55,764 nt of DNA from Thermaceae bacterium (lineage in GTDB: Bacteria; Deinococcota; Deinococci; Deinococcales; Marinithermaceae). Both the position numbers and the translations under genes were made by a program. Below the pieces are notes generated by a model. That model saw only the letters and a program-made list of their open reading frames with translations. It searched no databases and was not told the DNA's origin. The stretch covers positions 1 through 55,764 of the forward strand of contig JALSQD010000017.1 of the NCBI GenBank assembly GCA_026985615.1. The letters run 5' to 3'. Shown here piece by piece: positions 15,609 through 28,391 of this stretch (position 1 is the stretch's first letter; each line of letters opens with the position of its first letter).

Positions 15609-16739
15609 CTCGTAGCCGAAACGAGAAGCGAGCCAGCCGCCCAGCAGTGGCCACAGCGCCCGCGGTGCGCCGGTGATGGCCATGAGGGCGGTGCTGGTGG
15701 CCGCCTGCTCGGGGCGGGTGAAGGAAAGCAGGTAGGCGCCGTAGACGTTCTCGATGCCGTTGAGGGTCACGCCCACGAGCACGAATGTGAGCACCGCGCC
15801 CACGATCCCCGCGCCCAGCAGCGCCGACAGTGGCACGGCCAGCGCTAACCAGCCCACGTAGACGAGGCCCACGTGGCTGCCGCGCTCGTCCATGCGCCGG
15901 CCGATCCAGAGGTTGAGCCCTTCGGCCAGCGCTTGCGCCGCCACCAGCAGACCGATGTAACTGTCGGGAAGGCCGTTTTCGCGCGCAGCCACCACGTAAA
16001 AGGGCAGCGCCAGGTAGTAGAGCCCGGTGAGCAGGTAGGCGAGCAGGAAGCCCCGCATCTGCGGGGCACGCACGAGCGCCAGCGCGCCTCTCAGGTGCGC
16101 CGCCATGGGGGTACGCGGCCGCTGCGGGTCGGGGCGCTCGGGAATCATCCAGAACCCCACGAAACCGATGACGAGCGCGACCACGGCGAGGATGAAGGCG
16201 AGCACGTAGCCGTCGGGGAAACGGGTCCACAATGGCCGGCTCAAGAGCCCCACCACCGCGGCGAAAACCGCGCCCAGGAGGCTGCGCCAGCCGAAGAAGC
16301 GCCCGCGCAAGCCTGGGGGGATGGCCTTGCCGATTACGGGCAGGTAGGCCACGCCGCCGAGGCCGCCCGCGAGCGCAAAGAGGCCCAGAAAGACGACGAG
16401 CGCGGTGTAGACGCGGCCCGGGTCGCTCTCGGCGTAGCGCGCGGTCAGGTAGGCGAGCACGGCGAAGGCGCCGGCGCGCGTCCAGATGGCGAGGTAGAGG
16501 AAGACCTTCTTGCGCCGGGCCGCCTCCACCCAGCTCGAGGCTGGTAGCCCGGCGAGCGCGGCGCCGAGCGCGAGCGCGCTCAAGACGCCGCCGACGGCGA
16601 CGCTCGAGCCTGTGAGGTGGGCGATGAAGGCGGGAAGAACCGTACTCGGGCTGGTGAGCGCGGTCGCCGCCTGCAACATGACGCCGTGGAGGATGCCCCC
16701 GGCAAAGGCGCGCGTCACCGTGCGGTTCACGGGCTCCAT
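15513..16739 (-). CDS. Major facilitator superfamily transporter
   Basis: 408 residues with about 12 hydrophobic segments and the loop-2-type motif SSWVEAARRKKVFL and RGRFFGWRS in the second half of the N-domain, giving a standard MFS fold. No substrate can be assigned. ATG 16739 lacks a ribosome-binding site; GTG 16730 (fourth codon) lies 7 bases after TACGAT and may be the true leaderless start. The 3' end overlaps trmI convergently by 96 bases, and the promoter region is shared with the divergent NFACT gene. An apparent upstream extension to 18155 is antisense of NFACT and is rejected. Confidence 0.82.
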   Translation of the reverse strand: MEPVNRTVTRAFAGGILHGVMLQAATALTSPSTVLPAFIAHLTGSSVAVGGVLSALALGAALAGLPASSWVEAARRKKVFLYLAIWTRAGAFAVLAYLTARYAESDPGRVYTALVVFLGLFALAGGLGGVAYLPVIGKAIPPGLRGRFFGWRSLLGAVFAAVVGLLSRPLWTRFPDGYVLAFILAVVALVIGFVGFWMIPERPDPQRPRTPMAAHLRGALALVRAPQMRGFLLAYLLTGLYYLALPFYVVAARENGLPDSYIGLLVAAQALAEGLNLWIGRRMDERGSHVGLVYVGWLALAVPLSALLGAGIVGAVLTFVLVGVTLNGIENVYGAYLLSFTRPEQAATSTALMAITGAPRALWPLLGGWLASRFGYELIFVLTALGLAAALPVARSLPPERRELGELH

Positions 16740-16762
16740 CGTACCCACGGGCGGGGGTTGTG

Positions 16763-16768
16763 TACAGT
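16763..16768 (+). promoter_or_regulatory. -10 box of the NFACT gene
   Basis: TACAGT on the plus strand, 7 bases before GTG 16776, in the short divergent gap with the MFS gene. No clear -35 box. Confidence 0.4.
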
Positions 16769-16775
16769 GAGGGCC

Positions 16776-18302
16776 GTGGAGGGCCTGCAGATCGCCGCCG
16801 TGCTGCGCGAGCTCCCCGAGCTGCCGCGGGCGACGCTGGGCTGGCGCTTCCCCGCCGAAGACACCGCGGTGCTGGCGCTCGCCGGCGGGCCGGAGCTGGT
16901 GCTGCGCTACCGACCACCGAGCCCCGAGCTGGCGCTCGCCCGGCGGACCGGCGGTGGTGGGCCCCGCACCCCCTTCCAGAAACAGCTCGCCGCGCGCGCC
17001 CGCGGGCCGCTGCTGCGCGCTGAACAGCTCAAACTCGACCGGGTGGTCGTCTTCGAGTTCGGTGGCGAGGACGGCTTCGTGGAGACCCCGCCGGTACGGC
17101 TCATCTTCGAACTCACCGGCCGCAACGCCAACCTGATCCTCACCGACCTGGAAGGGCGCATCCTGGGGGTGGACCGCCCGGTCGGCCCCAAGCAGAACCG
17201 CTATCGCCAGGTGCGCGTGGGTCTGACCTGGACGCCCCCGCCCCCCTACGAAAAGCTCGACCCGCGCACGCTCGCGGGCCCCGAAGCGCTGCGCCTGCTG
17301 GTGGGCCAGCCGCTCGTGCGGGCGCTGGTGCGGTACGTCGACGGCCTGGGTCCGCGGCTGGCGCGCGAGGTCGCGCGACGGGCGGGGCTCGAGCCCGAAC
17401 GTGAGGTCGGCGAGACCGACCTCGAGCCCCTGGCCCGCGCGCTGGCGGAGGTGGTGGCCGATCCGGCGCCGAGCGAGAACGCGCCCGCCCCCAGCTGGCG
17501 CGAAGAGACGGCGGCGGCACTGCGCAAGCCGCTGCTGGCAGCACTCGAGCGCCGCCGCACCACCCTCCTGCGCCGGCTGGACGACTTCGAGCGCGCCCGC
17601 GCCGACGCGGGCAAGGCCGAGCGCTGGCAGCGCTTCGGCGACCTGCTCCTCGCCTACGCCCACCAGCTTCCCGAGCACGCAGAGCGCGCCGTGCTGGAAG
17701 ACTGGGAAAGCGGCAAGCTCGTCGAGATCGCCCTCGACCCCGCCCTCTCCCCCCGCGCCAACGCCCAGCGCTACTACCGCCGCGCCCGGCGGGCCCGCGC
17801 CCGCGCCGAGCGGGCCGATCGCGAGGAAGCGGCGGTGCGGAGCGAGCTCGCCGAGCTGGAGCGAGAGATCGAGCGGGTGCAGTCGCTGCCCCTGGCCGAG
17901 CTGCAGCGGCTGCACCGCGAGGCCCGGCGCGAGGTCGACGCGCCCGTAGGCCTGCGCCGCAGCGCGCCGGGCAGCTTCGAGGTGCGCGTCGGGCGCAACC
18001 GCAAGGAAAACGACTGGCTCACCCGCTCCGCCCGCTCGGACGACGTCTGGCTCCACGCCCAGGGCGTTCCGGGCTCGCACGTGATCCTGCGCACCGGCGG
18101 CAAGTCCCCGCCGCTCGAGGCGCTGCTCTACGCCGCCCGGCTGGCCGCCTACCACTCCAAAGCCCGCGGCGAGAAGAACGTGCCCGTGGACTACACCCTA
18201 AAAAAGCACGTCTGGCGCCCCAAGGGCGCCGCTCCCGGCGAAGTGCTCTACACCCAGGCCAAGACGCTCTTCGTGAACGCCGAGCCTCCCGAGGACGCTT
18301 GA
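16776..18302 (+). CDS. rqcH: NFACT-family ribosome quality-control protein (RqcH-like)
   Basis: 508 residues. Family role: RqcH binds stalled 50S-peptidyl-tRNA complexes and recruits tRNA-Ala to add C-terminal alanine tails. Seen: an N-terminal NFACT-N domain with the Asp-Arg pair (KLDRVVVFEF, residues 88-89) matching the DR motif needed for tRNA recruitment, a helix-hairpin-helix region, a long charged coiled coil (about 270-390), and an NFACT-R/DUF814 domain with GRNRKENDWLT and DVWLHAQGVPGSHV. GTG 16776 fits the leaderless pattern; GTG 16767 is also in frame. Older annotations call such proteins fibronectin-binding. Confidence 0.86.
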   Translation: MEGLQIAAVLRELPELPRATLGWRFPAEDTAVLALAGGPELVLRYRPPSPELALARRTGGGGPRTPFQKQLAARARGPLLRAEQLKLDRVVVFEFGGEDGFVETPPVRLIFELTGRNANLILTDLEGRILGVDRPVGPKQNRYRQVRVGLTWTPPPPYEKLDPRTLAGPEALRLLVGQPLVRALVRYVDGLGPRLAREVARRAGLEPEREVGETDLEPLARALAEVVADPAPSENAPAPSWREETAAALRKPLLAALERRRTTLLRRLDDFERARADAGKAERWQRFGDLLLAYAHQLPEHAERAVLEDWESGKLVEIALDPALSPRANAQRYYRRARRARARAERADREEAAVRSELAELEREIERVQSLPLAELQRLHREARREVDAPVGLRRSAPGSFEVRVGRNRKENDWLTRSARSDDVWLHAQGVPGSHVILRTGGKSPPLEALLYAARLAAYHSKARGEKNVPVDYTLKKHVWRPKGAAPGEVLYTQAKTLFVNAEPPEDA

Positions 18303-18306
18303 ACGC

Positions 18307-18335
18307 TTGGCCCTCTCACTTTCCAGCAGTAGACT
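18307..18335 (+). promoter_or_regulatory. panD promoter (leaderless type)
   Basis: TTGGCC (18307-18312), 17-base spacer, TAGACT (18330-18335), then 8 bases to the panD GTG at 18344. Same -10 as the tRNA-Pro promoter in this window. Confidence 0.65.
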
Positions 18336-18343
18336 GGTAAGAC

Positions 18344-18706
18344 GTGAGACGGACGATGTTCCACGCCAAGATCCATCGGGCCACGGTCACCGAAGCCGAC
18401 CTCGACTACGAAGGCTCGATCACCATCGACCTCGACCTGCTCGACGCCGCGGGCATCAAGGTGTACGAGCAGGTGGACGTGCTCGACATCACCAACGGCA
18501 ACCGCCTGACCACCTATACCCTCCCGGGCGAGCGCGGCTCGGGCGAGATCAAGATGAACGGCGCCGCCGCGCATCTGATCCACCCCGGCGACCTCGTCAT
18601 CGTGATCGCCTACGGCGAGTTCGAAGAGGAGGAACTGGCCGACTTCCACCCCACCGTGGTGCTCGTGGACGAGAAGAACCGCATCCGCGAGGTGCGCAAG
18701 GGGTAG
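18344..18706 (+). CDS. panD: Aspartate 1-decarboxylase proenzyme
   Basis: 120-residue pyruvoyl enzyme making beta-alanine for pantothenate and CoA. Seen: the self-cleavage site Gly24-Ser25 in DYEGSITID, DITNGNRLTTY, and GAAAHLIHPGDLVI. With GTG 18344 as start, the cleaved serine is residue 25, exactly as in E. coli PanD, supporting this start over ATG 18356. CoaD, another CoA-pathway enzyme, lies 2 kb downstream on the other strand. Three bases separate its stop from the UbiA-type gene. Confidence 0.95.
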   Translation: MRRTMFHAKIHRATVTEADLDYEGSITIDLDLLDAAGIKVYEQVDVLDITNGNRLTTYTLPGERGSGEIKMNGAAAHLIHPGDLVIVIAYGEFEEEELADFHPTVVLVDEKNRIREVRKG

Positions 18707-18709
18707 GCC

Positions 18710-19567
18710 GTGGTGGGCACGCGCCTGCGCCTCTACCTCGAGCTCGTCCGTTTCGAGCACACCCTCTTCGCGCTGCCCTTCGCCTACGTGGGCGTCATGA
18801 TGGCCTCGCGCGGGCGCTTCGACGGCGCGGTCTGGCTCTGGGTTACCGTGGCCATGGTGGGCGCGCGCACAGCGGCGATGGCGCTCAACCGCCTGATCGA
18901 CTGGCGCATCGACGCCGCCAACCCCCGCACCGCCGGCCGCCACCTCCCCCGCGGATTGGTCAAACCGGGCGAGACCCTGGCGCTGGCGCTGGCCGGCTTC
19001 GCCCTCCTGGCCTGGTCGGCCTACAACCTCAACCCACTCACAGCCCGGCTCCTGCCGGTGGCGGTGATCTTCCTGACCGGCTACTCCTACACCAAGCGCT
19101 TCACCTGGACCTGCCACTTCTGGCTCGGCCTCACCATCGGCGCGGCCGCGGCCGGCGGCTGGATCGCCCAGACGGGCGCTTTTGAGCCCGCCACCTACGC
19201 CCTGTGGGCGGCGGTGGCGCTGTGGATCGCCGGCTTCGACATCCTCTACGCCACCCAGGACGTCGAGTTCGACCGCGTGCACGGCGTCCACGCCCTGCCA
19301 GCGCGCTTTGGTGTGCGCACGGCGTTGCAGGTCGCGCGCACGCTCCACGTGCTTACCTGGCTGCTCTTCATCGTCACCGGCCGCCTCGCCGGAGCCGGTC
19401 CCTGGTACTACCTGGGCGTGCTGCTCGTGGGGCTGGTGCTGGTCTACGAACACCGCCTGGTGCGCCCCGACGACCTCAGCCGGGTCAATCAGGCCTTCTT
19501 CGAGGCCAACGTGGTGATCTCGCTGAGCATGTTCCTCTTTACCTTGCTCGACGTGCTCACGCGCTAG
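18710..19567 (+). CDS. UbiA-family prenyltransferase, probably menaquinone pathway
   Basis: 285-residue membrane protein with about eight to nine hydrophobic segments and the two Asp-rich prenyl-diphosphate motifs: NRLIDWRID (about 62-70) and DILYATQDVEFD (about 174-185). These fit UbiA/MqnP-type aromatic prenyltransferases. Thermaceae use menaquinone, so the futalosine-pathway enzyme MqnP is the likely role (inference). GTG 18710 follows the panD stop by 3 bases. The 3' end overlaps hsp33 convergently by 11 bases. Confidence 0.85.
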   Translation: MVGTRLRLYLELVRFEHTLFALPFAYVGVMMASRGRFDGAVWLWVTVAMVGARTAAMALNRLIDWRIDAANPRTAGRHLPRGLVKPGETLALALAGFALLAWSAYNLNPLTARLLPVAVIFLTGYSYTKRFTWTCHFWLGLTIGAAAAGGWIAQTGAFEPATYALWAAVALWIAGFDILYATQDVEFDRVHGVHALPARFGVRTALQVARTLHVLTWLLFIVTGRLAGAGPWYYLGVLLVGLVLVYEHRLVRPDDLSRVNQAFFEANVVISLSMFLFTLLDVLTR

Positions 19568-20588
19568 GCGGCTCGGCCTCGCCCGGCAGCTCCACCTTAC
19601 GCCCGCAGCTGCACACCGGCGCGGGCCAAACCATCTCCACGCCGTCGGCCCGCTTGCGGTACCAAAGCCGCCCGCAGTCGGGGCAGCGCACCTCTTCGGC
19701 GTTCAGGGCACGCAGCTCCTCGGGTGTAAAGCGGTAGACCTCGCCGCACCAGTGGCAGACCACCTCGGCCCCACCGTCGTCGCGGATCATCGCCTCACGC
19801 TCCTCGGGGCCGAAGAAGGCCAGGGTGTCGAGCGCCTTGTCGCGGCTGCAGCGGCAGCGGAACGCGAGCGGCACCGAACCCTCGGCAAATCCAAGCGCCT
19901 TGAGGTCGGTCCACTCGAGCCCCAACCCCTCGAGCACCCGTTCCACCGCACCCTCGAGCCCGTGCTCCACCAGCAGATCGGTGAAGCCGCGAATCCCAGC
20001 GAGGTTCTGCTCGAGCCGGGCAATAGCCTCCTCGTCGGCGTCGGGCAGCACCTGGATCACGAGCCCGCCGGCAGCCTCGACGTGGCCGTCGGGCGCGACG
20101 CGCACCCCCAGCAGCACCGCCGAGGGAATCTGCTCGCTCTGCCACAGGTAGTGCGCCAGGTCCTCGGCGATCTCGCCCGAGACCAGCGGCACCGACGAGT
20201 CGAACTGCTCGCCACTCGCCAGCGTGCGCACCACCCGCAGCTCGCCCGCGCCCACCAGCGCGCCCACGTTGAGCTTGCCGTCTTCGCGCAGCGGCACCTC
20301 GGCCTCGGGGTTCTTGACGTAGCCGCGCACCGCTCCGTCCACCCCCGCCTCGGCCACGACGCCGCCCAGGGGGCCGTCGCCGTCCAAGATCAGGGTCACC
20401 CGCTCGCGCGGGCTCTTGCTCAGCAAAAAGGCCAGCAGCGCCGCGCCGGTGAGCGCCCGCCCGAGCGCCGCGGTAGCGGTGGGCGAGGTGCCGTGGCGGC
20501 GGCGGGCCTCCTCCACCACGTCGGTGGTGTCGGCGGCGATTACCCGCAGCCGACCGTCCGCGGCCAGCCCGCGCACCAACCGGCCCAT
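19557..20588 (-). CDS. hslO: Redox-regulated chaperone Hsp33 with extra C-terminal cysteine module
   Basis: 343 residues. Hsp33 is a holdase switched on by oxidation and unfolding of its zinc site. Seen: the Hsp33 core and the normal redox switch CRC (C245, C247) plus CHWC (C278, C281). After the usual end, about 50 extra residues carry CPDC (C302, C305) and CSC (C326, C328), which look like a second zinc ribbon. Typical Hsp33 is about 290 residues. ATG 20588 directly abuts the coaD stop. The core call is secure; the role of the tail is unknown. Confidence 0.92.
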   Translation of the reverse strand: MGRLVRGLAADGRLRVIAADTTDVVEEARRRHGTSPTATAALGRALTGAALLAFLLSKSPRERVTLILDGDGPLGGVVAEAGVDGAVRGYVKNPEAEVPLREDGKLNVGALVGAGELRVVRTLASGEQFDSSVPLVSGEIAEDLAHYLWQSEQIPSAVLLGVRVAPDGHVEAAGGLVIQVLPDADEEAIARLEQNLAGIRGFTDLLVEHGLEGAVERVLEGLGLEWTDLKALGFAEGSVPLAFRCRCSRDKALDTLAFFGPEEREAMIRDDGGAEVVCHWCGEVYRFTPEELRALNAEEVRCPDCGRLWYRKRADGVEMVWPAPVCSCGRKVELPGEAEPPSA

Positions 20589-21083
20589 CTAGCCCTCCTC
20601 GTGACGGCCGAAGTGGGCGTTGAGGGCCTTGAGGGTGGACTCGGGTACGAAACGGCTCACGTCGCCGCCGTGGCGGGCGATTTCCTTGATCATCGAGCTG
20701 GAGATGAACGACCAGCGCGTCGCCGCCAGGATGAAGAGCGTCTCGACCTCGGGGTTGAGCTGGCGGTTGAGGTGGGCCATCTGCAGCTCGTACTCGTAGT
20801 CGGAAACGGCTCTGAGCCCCTTGACGATGATGCGCGCGCCCTTCTGGCGCATGTACTCGGCCAGCAGGCCGTCGAAGGCGTCCACCTCGACGTTGGACAT
20901 GTCGGCCACGGCGTCGCGGATGATCTGGATCCGCTCCCCCACCGAGAACATGAAGCTGCCCTTCTTGTTGGGGTTGTGCAAAACCGCGACGGTCACCTTG
21001 TCGAAGAGCCGGCTGGCACGGCGGACCACGTCGAGGTGGCCGTTGGTGAAGGGGTCGAAGCTACCAGGATAGACCACGTGCAT
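20589..21083 (-). CDS. coaD: Phosphopantetheine adenylyltransferase
   Basis: 164 residues; transfers AMP to 4'-phosphopantetheine in CoA synthesis. Seen: the nucleotidyltransferase motif GSFDPFTNGH (residues 7-16), a KGLR segment for substrate binding and the ISSSMIKE motif (variant of ISSTxxR). The start overlaps the rsmD stop by one base (TGATG), and the rsmD-coaD pairing is common in bacteria. Confidence 0.96.
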   Translation of the reverse strand: MHVVYPGSFDPFTNGHLDVVRRASRLFDKVTVAVLHNPNKKGSFMFSVGERIQIIRDAVADMSNVEVDAFDGLLAEYMRQKGARIIVKGLRAVSDYEYELQMAHLNRQLNPEVETLFILAATRWSFISSSMIKEIARHGGDVSRFVPESTLKALNAHFGRHEEG

Positions 21084-21610
21084 CAGGCATCAACCTCCAC
21101 GATCGTCAGGACGCTCGAGCCGTAGACCCGGCGCTCGCCCAGCGGCAGATGCAGCCCGCTGGGGTGTTGCAAGATCACGTGCCCGCCAGCGGGCACCAGC
21201 CCGGCCTCAAGCACCCGGGCGAGCGCCCCGGCTAGGTCGTCTTCGTAGGGCGGGTCGAGAAAGACCACGTCGTAGCGCTCTCCCGCGCGTGCGGCGCGCT
21301 CCAGAAAGCGCTCGGCGGTCTGCGGCACGACCCGCACGGGCAGGTCGAGCTTGCGCACGTTGGCACGCAGCACCTCGACGGCGTGGCGGTCGCTCTCGAC
21401 CAGCGTGGCGTCGAAGCCCTCACTCGCCGCCTCGAGCCCAACGGCGCCGCTGCCGGCGTAGAGGTCGAGGAAGCGCCCCCGCGCCGGGTAGCGGCCGCGC
21501 AGGTAGTCAAAGAGCGCCTTACGCAGCCGCACCGGGCTCGGCCGCGCCGAGTCGGGCACAGCCAGGGTGCGCCCGCGCGCCTTGCCGCCAAGAATCCGCA
21601 GGTTAGCCAT
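21083..21610 (-). CDS. rsmD: 16S rRNA (guanine-966-N2)-methyltransferase RsmD
   Basis: 175-residue SAM methyltransferase acting on the small ribosomal subunit. Seen: LRILGGKARGRTL at the N-terminus, R-x6-ALFDYLRG, SAM motif FLDLYAGSGAVGLEA and the catalytic motif DPPYE. ATG 21610 starts MANLRILGG; an upstream GTG at 21619 is less likely. It overlaps the Na/Pi transporter gene by 8 bases. Confidence 0.94.
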   Translation of the reverse strand: MANLRILGGKARGRTLAVPDSARPSPVRLRKALFDYLRGRYPARGRFLDLYAGSGAVGLEAASEGFDATLVESDRHAVEVLRANVRKLDLPVRVVPQTAERFLERAARAGERYDVVFLDPPYEDDLAGALARVLEAGLVPAGGHVILQHPSGLHLPLGERRVYGSSVLTIVEVDA

Positions 21611-23180
21611 CCACCTCACCGTATACCGCGTCCACCAATTCCGCCACCCGGCTCACCTCGGCGTCGATCACGTCGAGGGTCATCAGCATGTCAAGGTGGG
21701 CCGCGCTCGTGGCCCGGCTCTCCGGCCGGCCCGCCTCGAGGCGGCTCAGGTGGGCCTGGCGCAGCTTCTGCAGGTAGGCCTCGGTCTCGGCGCGCTCGGC
21801 CACCACCTCGCGCGCGAGCGCGTGGTTGCCGGTGGCCAGAGCGGTGAAGGCGCGCTGCATCCTACCGTAGACGCGACTCGCCGCCTCCGAAAGCTCGGCC
21901 CGGCCCTCGGGGCTGAACTCGAGCCCCTGCATGCGCAGCTTGTGCTGCTGCTTGAGCAAGCGGCGGATCTGGTCGGCCAGGTGCTCGAGCTCGCCCGCCA
22001 GCAGAAGCAGCTTCTCCACCGCCTCCCCACCCCCCTGGCTGCGCAGCCGCGCCAGGTACATCACCACCGCCTGGGTCAGGCGGTCCACCTTCTCCTCGCG
22101 CTCCTGCACGATCTCGAGGTCGCCCTCGCCCTGGGTGATGGCGCGCACCGCTGTGGCCATCATCCCCAACACGTGGTCCGATATGCGCACCACCTCGCGC
22201 AGCGCCAGGCTGACCGCCAGCTCGGGCGTGGCGAGCGCTTCGTCGGAAAGGTACTTGGGCGCGATCACCTGGCCGCGCTCGGGCAGCACCCGCTCCAAGA
22301 AACGCGCGAGCGCGGGAATGAAGGGCAGCGCCAGCAATCCGGCGGTGAGGTTGAAGAGGGTGTGGGCGTTGGCCACCTGCCGCGCCGGGCCGCCGCCCAG
22401 CGCTGCCACCGCCTGGGTCGCGGGCACGAGCAACAGCAGCACCACGAGCCCGAAGCCCGCCTTCCACAGCAGATGCCCCACGGCTACCCGCCGCGCCTCC
22501 GTGCCCGCGCCCAACGCCGCCAGAAGCGGGGTGAAGGTCGTACCCACGCCCGCGCCCACCACCGCCGCCAGCGCCCCCTCCAGCGGCAGCTGCCCGGCCA
22601 CGTAGAAGGCCATGGCCATCGCCACCGCCGCGTTCGAAGAGTGCACCAGCGTGGTAAAGACGAGCGCCAAAAGCGCCATCCACAGAGGCTGCTCGGTGAC
22701 TGCCTGCATGGCCAGCTGCATCAGCGGCCCCTGGGTCTCGGGCGCCAACGACTTGATCATGAAGTCAAGCCCCAGAAAGAAGAGCCCAATCCCCGCCACC
22801 GCCCGCCCGGCGTGGCGCAGAGGCTTCCACAACGAGGCAAAGTAGCCCACCGCGATGATGGGCAGGGCGTAGTCGTAGACCCGGAAGGCCGCGAGCTGGA
22901 GCGCCACCGTGCCCCCGGCGATCGCCCCCATGCTCATGGCCAGCCCTTCGGCCGCGGCGAGCACGCCCGCCTCGACCAGGCTGATCACGGTCACGGCCAG
23001 CGCGGTGCCGCTTTGCAAAACCGCGGTCACCAGCGTGCCCGCGAAAAAGGCCCGCACCACGCCGCGCGTGGCGCGGCTGAGCCACGCGCGCAGCGCCCCG
23101 CCGCCCAGCGCCTCCAGCGCCCGGCTGGCCTGGTTGAGTCCGATGAGGAAGAGAGCGAGACCGCCCAGGAGGGTGAGCAT
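21603..23180 (-). CDS. Na/Pi-cotransporter-family membrane protein with PhoU-like tail
   Basis: 525 residues. The first 310 hold about eight hydrophobic segments in two inverted repeats with the paired motifs LQSGTALAVTVIS and VHSSNAAVAMAM, as in PNaS/NptA-like carriers. Residues 320-525 form a helical PhoU-like cytoplasmic domain. Phosphate is the presumed substrate; sequence cannot prove it. ATG 23180 (GTG 23183 is the alternative). It heads a tightly coupled minus-strand set with rsmD, coaD and hsp33; the upstream tRNA-Pro gene is co-oriented 61 bases away. Confidence 0.87.
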   Translation of the reverse strand: MLTLLGGLALFLIGLNQASRALEALGGGALRAWLSRATRGVVRAFFAGTLVTAVLQSGTALAVTVISLVEAGVLAAAEGLAMSMGAIAGGTVALQLAAFRVYDYALPIIAVGYFASLWKPLRHAGRAVAGIGLFFLGLDFMIKSLAPETQGPLMQLAMQAVTEQPLWMALLALVFTTLVHSSNAAVAMAMAFYVAGQLPLEGALAAVVGAGVGTTFTPLLAALGAGTEARRVAVGHLLWKAGFGLVVLLLLVPATQAVAALGGGPARQVANAHTLFNLTAGLLALPFIPALARFLERVLPERGQVIAPKYLSDEALATPELAVSLALREVVRISDHVLGMMATAVRAITQGEGDLEIVQEREEKVDRLTQAVVMYLARLRSQGGGEAVEKLLLLAGELEHLADQIRRLLKQQHKLRMQGLEFSPEGRAELSEAASRVYGRMQRAFTALATGNHALAREVVAERAETEAYLQKLRQAHLSRLEAGRPESRATSAAHLDMLMTLDVIDAEVSRVAELVDAVYGEVDG

Positions 23181-23237
23181 CACGTACCTCAGCCTACTCC
23201 AAAGGTTTGGGGGCTCCGAAGAGCCCCCTCCTTCGCT

Positions 23238-23314
<77 letters not shown>

Positions 23315-23327
23315 ACGCGCAAAATTC

Positions 23328-23356
23328 AGTCTACGGGGCCGAAAACCCCCTGTCAA
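23328..23356 (-). promoter_or_regulatory. tRNA-Pro promoter
   Basis: Minus strand TTGACA (23351-23356), exactly 17 bases, TAGACT (23328-23333). Perfect -35 and near-perfect -10. It may also drive the downstream Na/Pi-rsmD-coaD-hsp33 genes by read-through (inference). Confidence 0.85.
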
Positions 23357-23423
23357 GGTAGCCGTCCGGCTGCGACCGTTCGGATTCGGCGACGACGGCG
23401 AGCAAGTTTGCTAGGCTGGTTAC

Positions 23424-24143
23424 ATGAAGAACCAGTACTTCGGGGACATCAACGACTACCGCAAGTACGGATTGCTGAGGAGCGTGCTTGCCGCCAGCAG
23501 GATGAGTTTGTTCGTCGCCTGGATGCTGACCGAAGACGACGGAAGCTCCGACGGCGGACGCATCGACTTATCTGCAAGAACCCGAGCGCTGGTCGCGCTT
23601 CGACCCCGAGCTATTTGAAACCCTGCGCAAAGCGGTCACCCGAGAAGGGCGGCGCGACGTCGAGGTGCTGGAACAAAGCGGGCTTCTTTCGCCCGCGTAC
23701 TATTTTCGCGAACCGGTGCCCCGGCGGGCCGACGAACGTGAGCGCTGGCTTGCTCGGCTCATGGATCGGGCGAGCGGTGCCGATCTCGTCTTCCTTGATC
23801 CCGACGTCGGCGTCGAATCGAAGTCGGCGTCCTTCGGCAACCACGGCTCCGAGAAGTATGTTTTCTGGCTCGAGCTCAGGCGGCTCTGGGACCAAAAAAA
23901 CTCGCTTCTGCTGTACCAGCATTTCCCCCGGAAGAACCGCCACGCGTTCACCCAACACCTCCTCGGCGAGCTCGAGGAACGGCGCCCGAAGCCTGCGCGC
24001 TCGCGTTCTCGACGAGCCACGCACTCTTCCTGCTGGTGCTGCAACCGCGCCACGTTCACCACGGTTGCGCCGTCCTTCAACGGCTGCGCAGGGACTGGCC
24101 CGGTGAGTTCCGGGCCGCCCTGTACGAAGGACCGGCCGCCTGA
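23424..24143 (+). pseudogene. Broken conserved hypothetical gene (two compensating frameshifts)
   Basis: Three reading segments form one protein of about 239 residues: MKNQYFGDINDYRKYGLLR at 23424 in frame 1, then from about 23570 a +1 shift (GACTTATCTG instead of GACTATCTG) into YLQEPERWSRFDPELFETL, VFLDPDVGVE and YQHFPRKNRH. Near 23985-23993 a second shift returns to the first frame, giving EACALAFSTSHALFLLVLQ and the TGA at 24141. The family is a widespread conserved hypothetical as I remember it, with a [VL]F[LF]DPD[VN]G-E motif; no function is claimed. The two shifts cancel, so sequencing errors are as possible as decay. TAGGCT lies 6 bases before the ATG. Confidence 0.75.
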
Positions 24144-24164
24144 TCAGGCGGCCGGTCGGTTTTT
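24131..24164 (+). terminator. Intrinsic terminator of the broken gene
   Basis: Perfect 10-bp stem ACCGGCCGCC/GGCGGCCGGT (24131-24140, 24147-24156) with loop TGATCA, followed by CGG and TTTTT. The stop codon of the upstream gene lies inside the loop. The lon gene ends 8 bases further on from the other side, so the hairpin may serve both strands, though only the plus strand has a T-run. Confidence 0.8.
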
Positions 24165-24171
24165 CTCGCGC

Positions 24172-26553
<2,382 letters not shown>

Positions 26554-26555
26554 GG

Positions 26556-28323
<1,768 letters not shown>

Positions 28324-28350
28324 GACCGCCTCCATTCTACCCGTATTCGT

Positions 28351-28375
28351 GAGAAAAGCGGGCCCGCAGGCCCGC
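28351..28375 (-). terminator. Terminator or attenuator between tig and clpP
   Basis: On the minus strand, GCGGGCC-TGCG-GGCCCGC (7-bp stem, 28358-28375) followed by TTTTCTC (28351-28357), in the 68-base gap between tig and clpP. It could uncouple tig from clpPX-lon. Confidence 0.65.
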
Positions 28376-28391
28376 CTCCGAGCCTGTAAGC

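Noticed and set aside
16740..18155. N-terminal extension of the MFS gene
   Set aside because: The upstream part is antisense of the NFACT gene and hydrophilic low-complexity; the MFS fold starts at 16739 or 16730.
24131..24164. Terminator for lon
   Set aside because: On the minus strand the hairpin is not followed by a T-run; it fits the plus-strand gene instead, though some effect on lon is possible.
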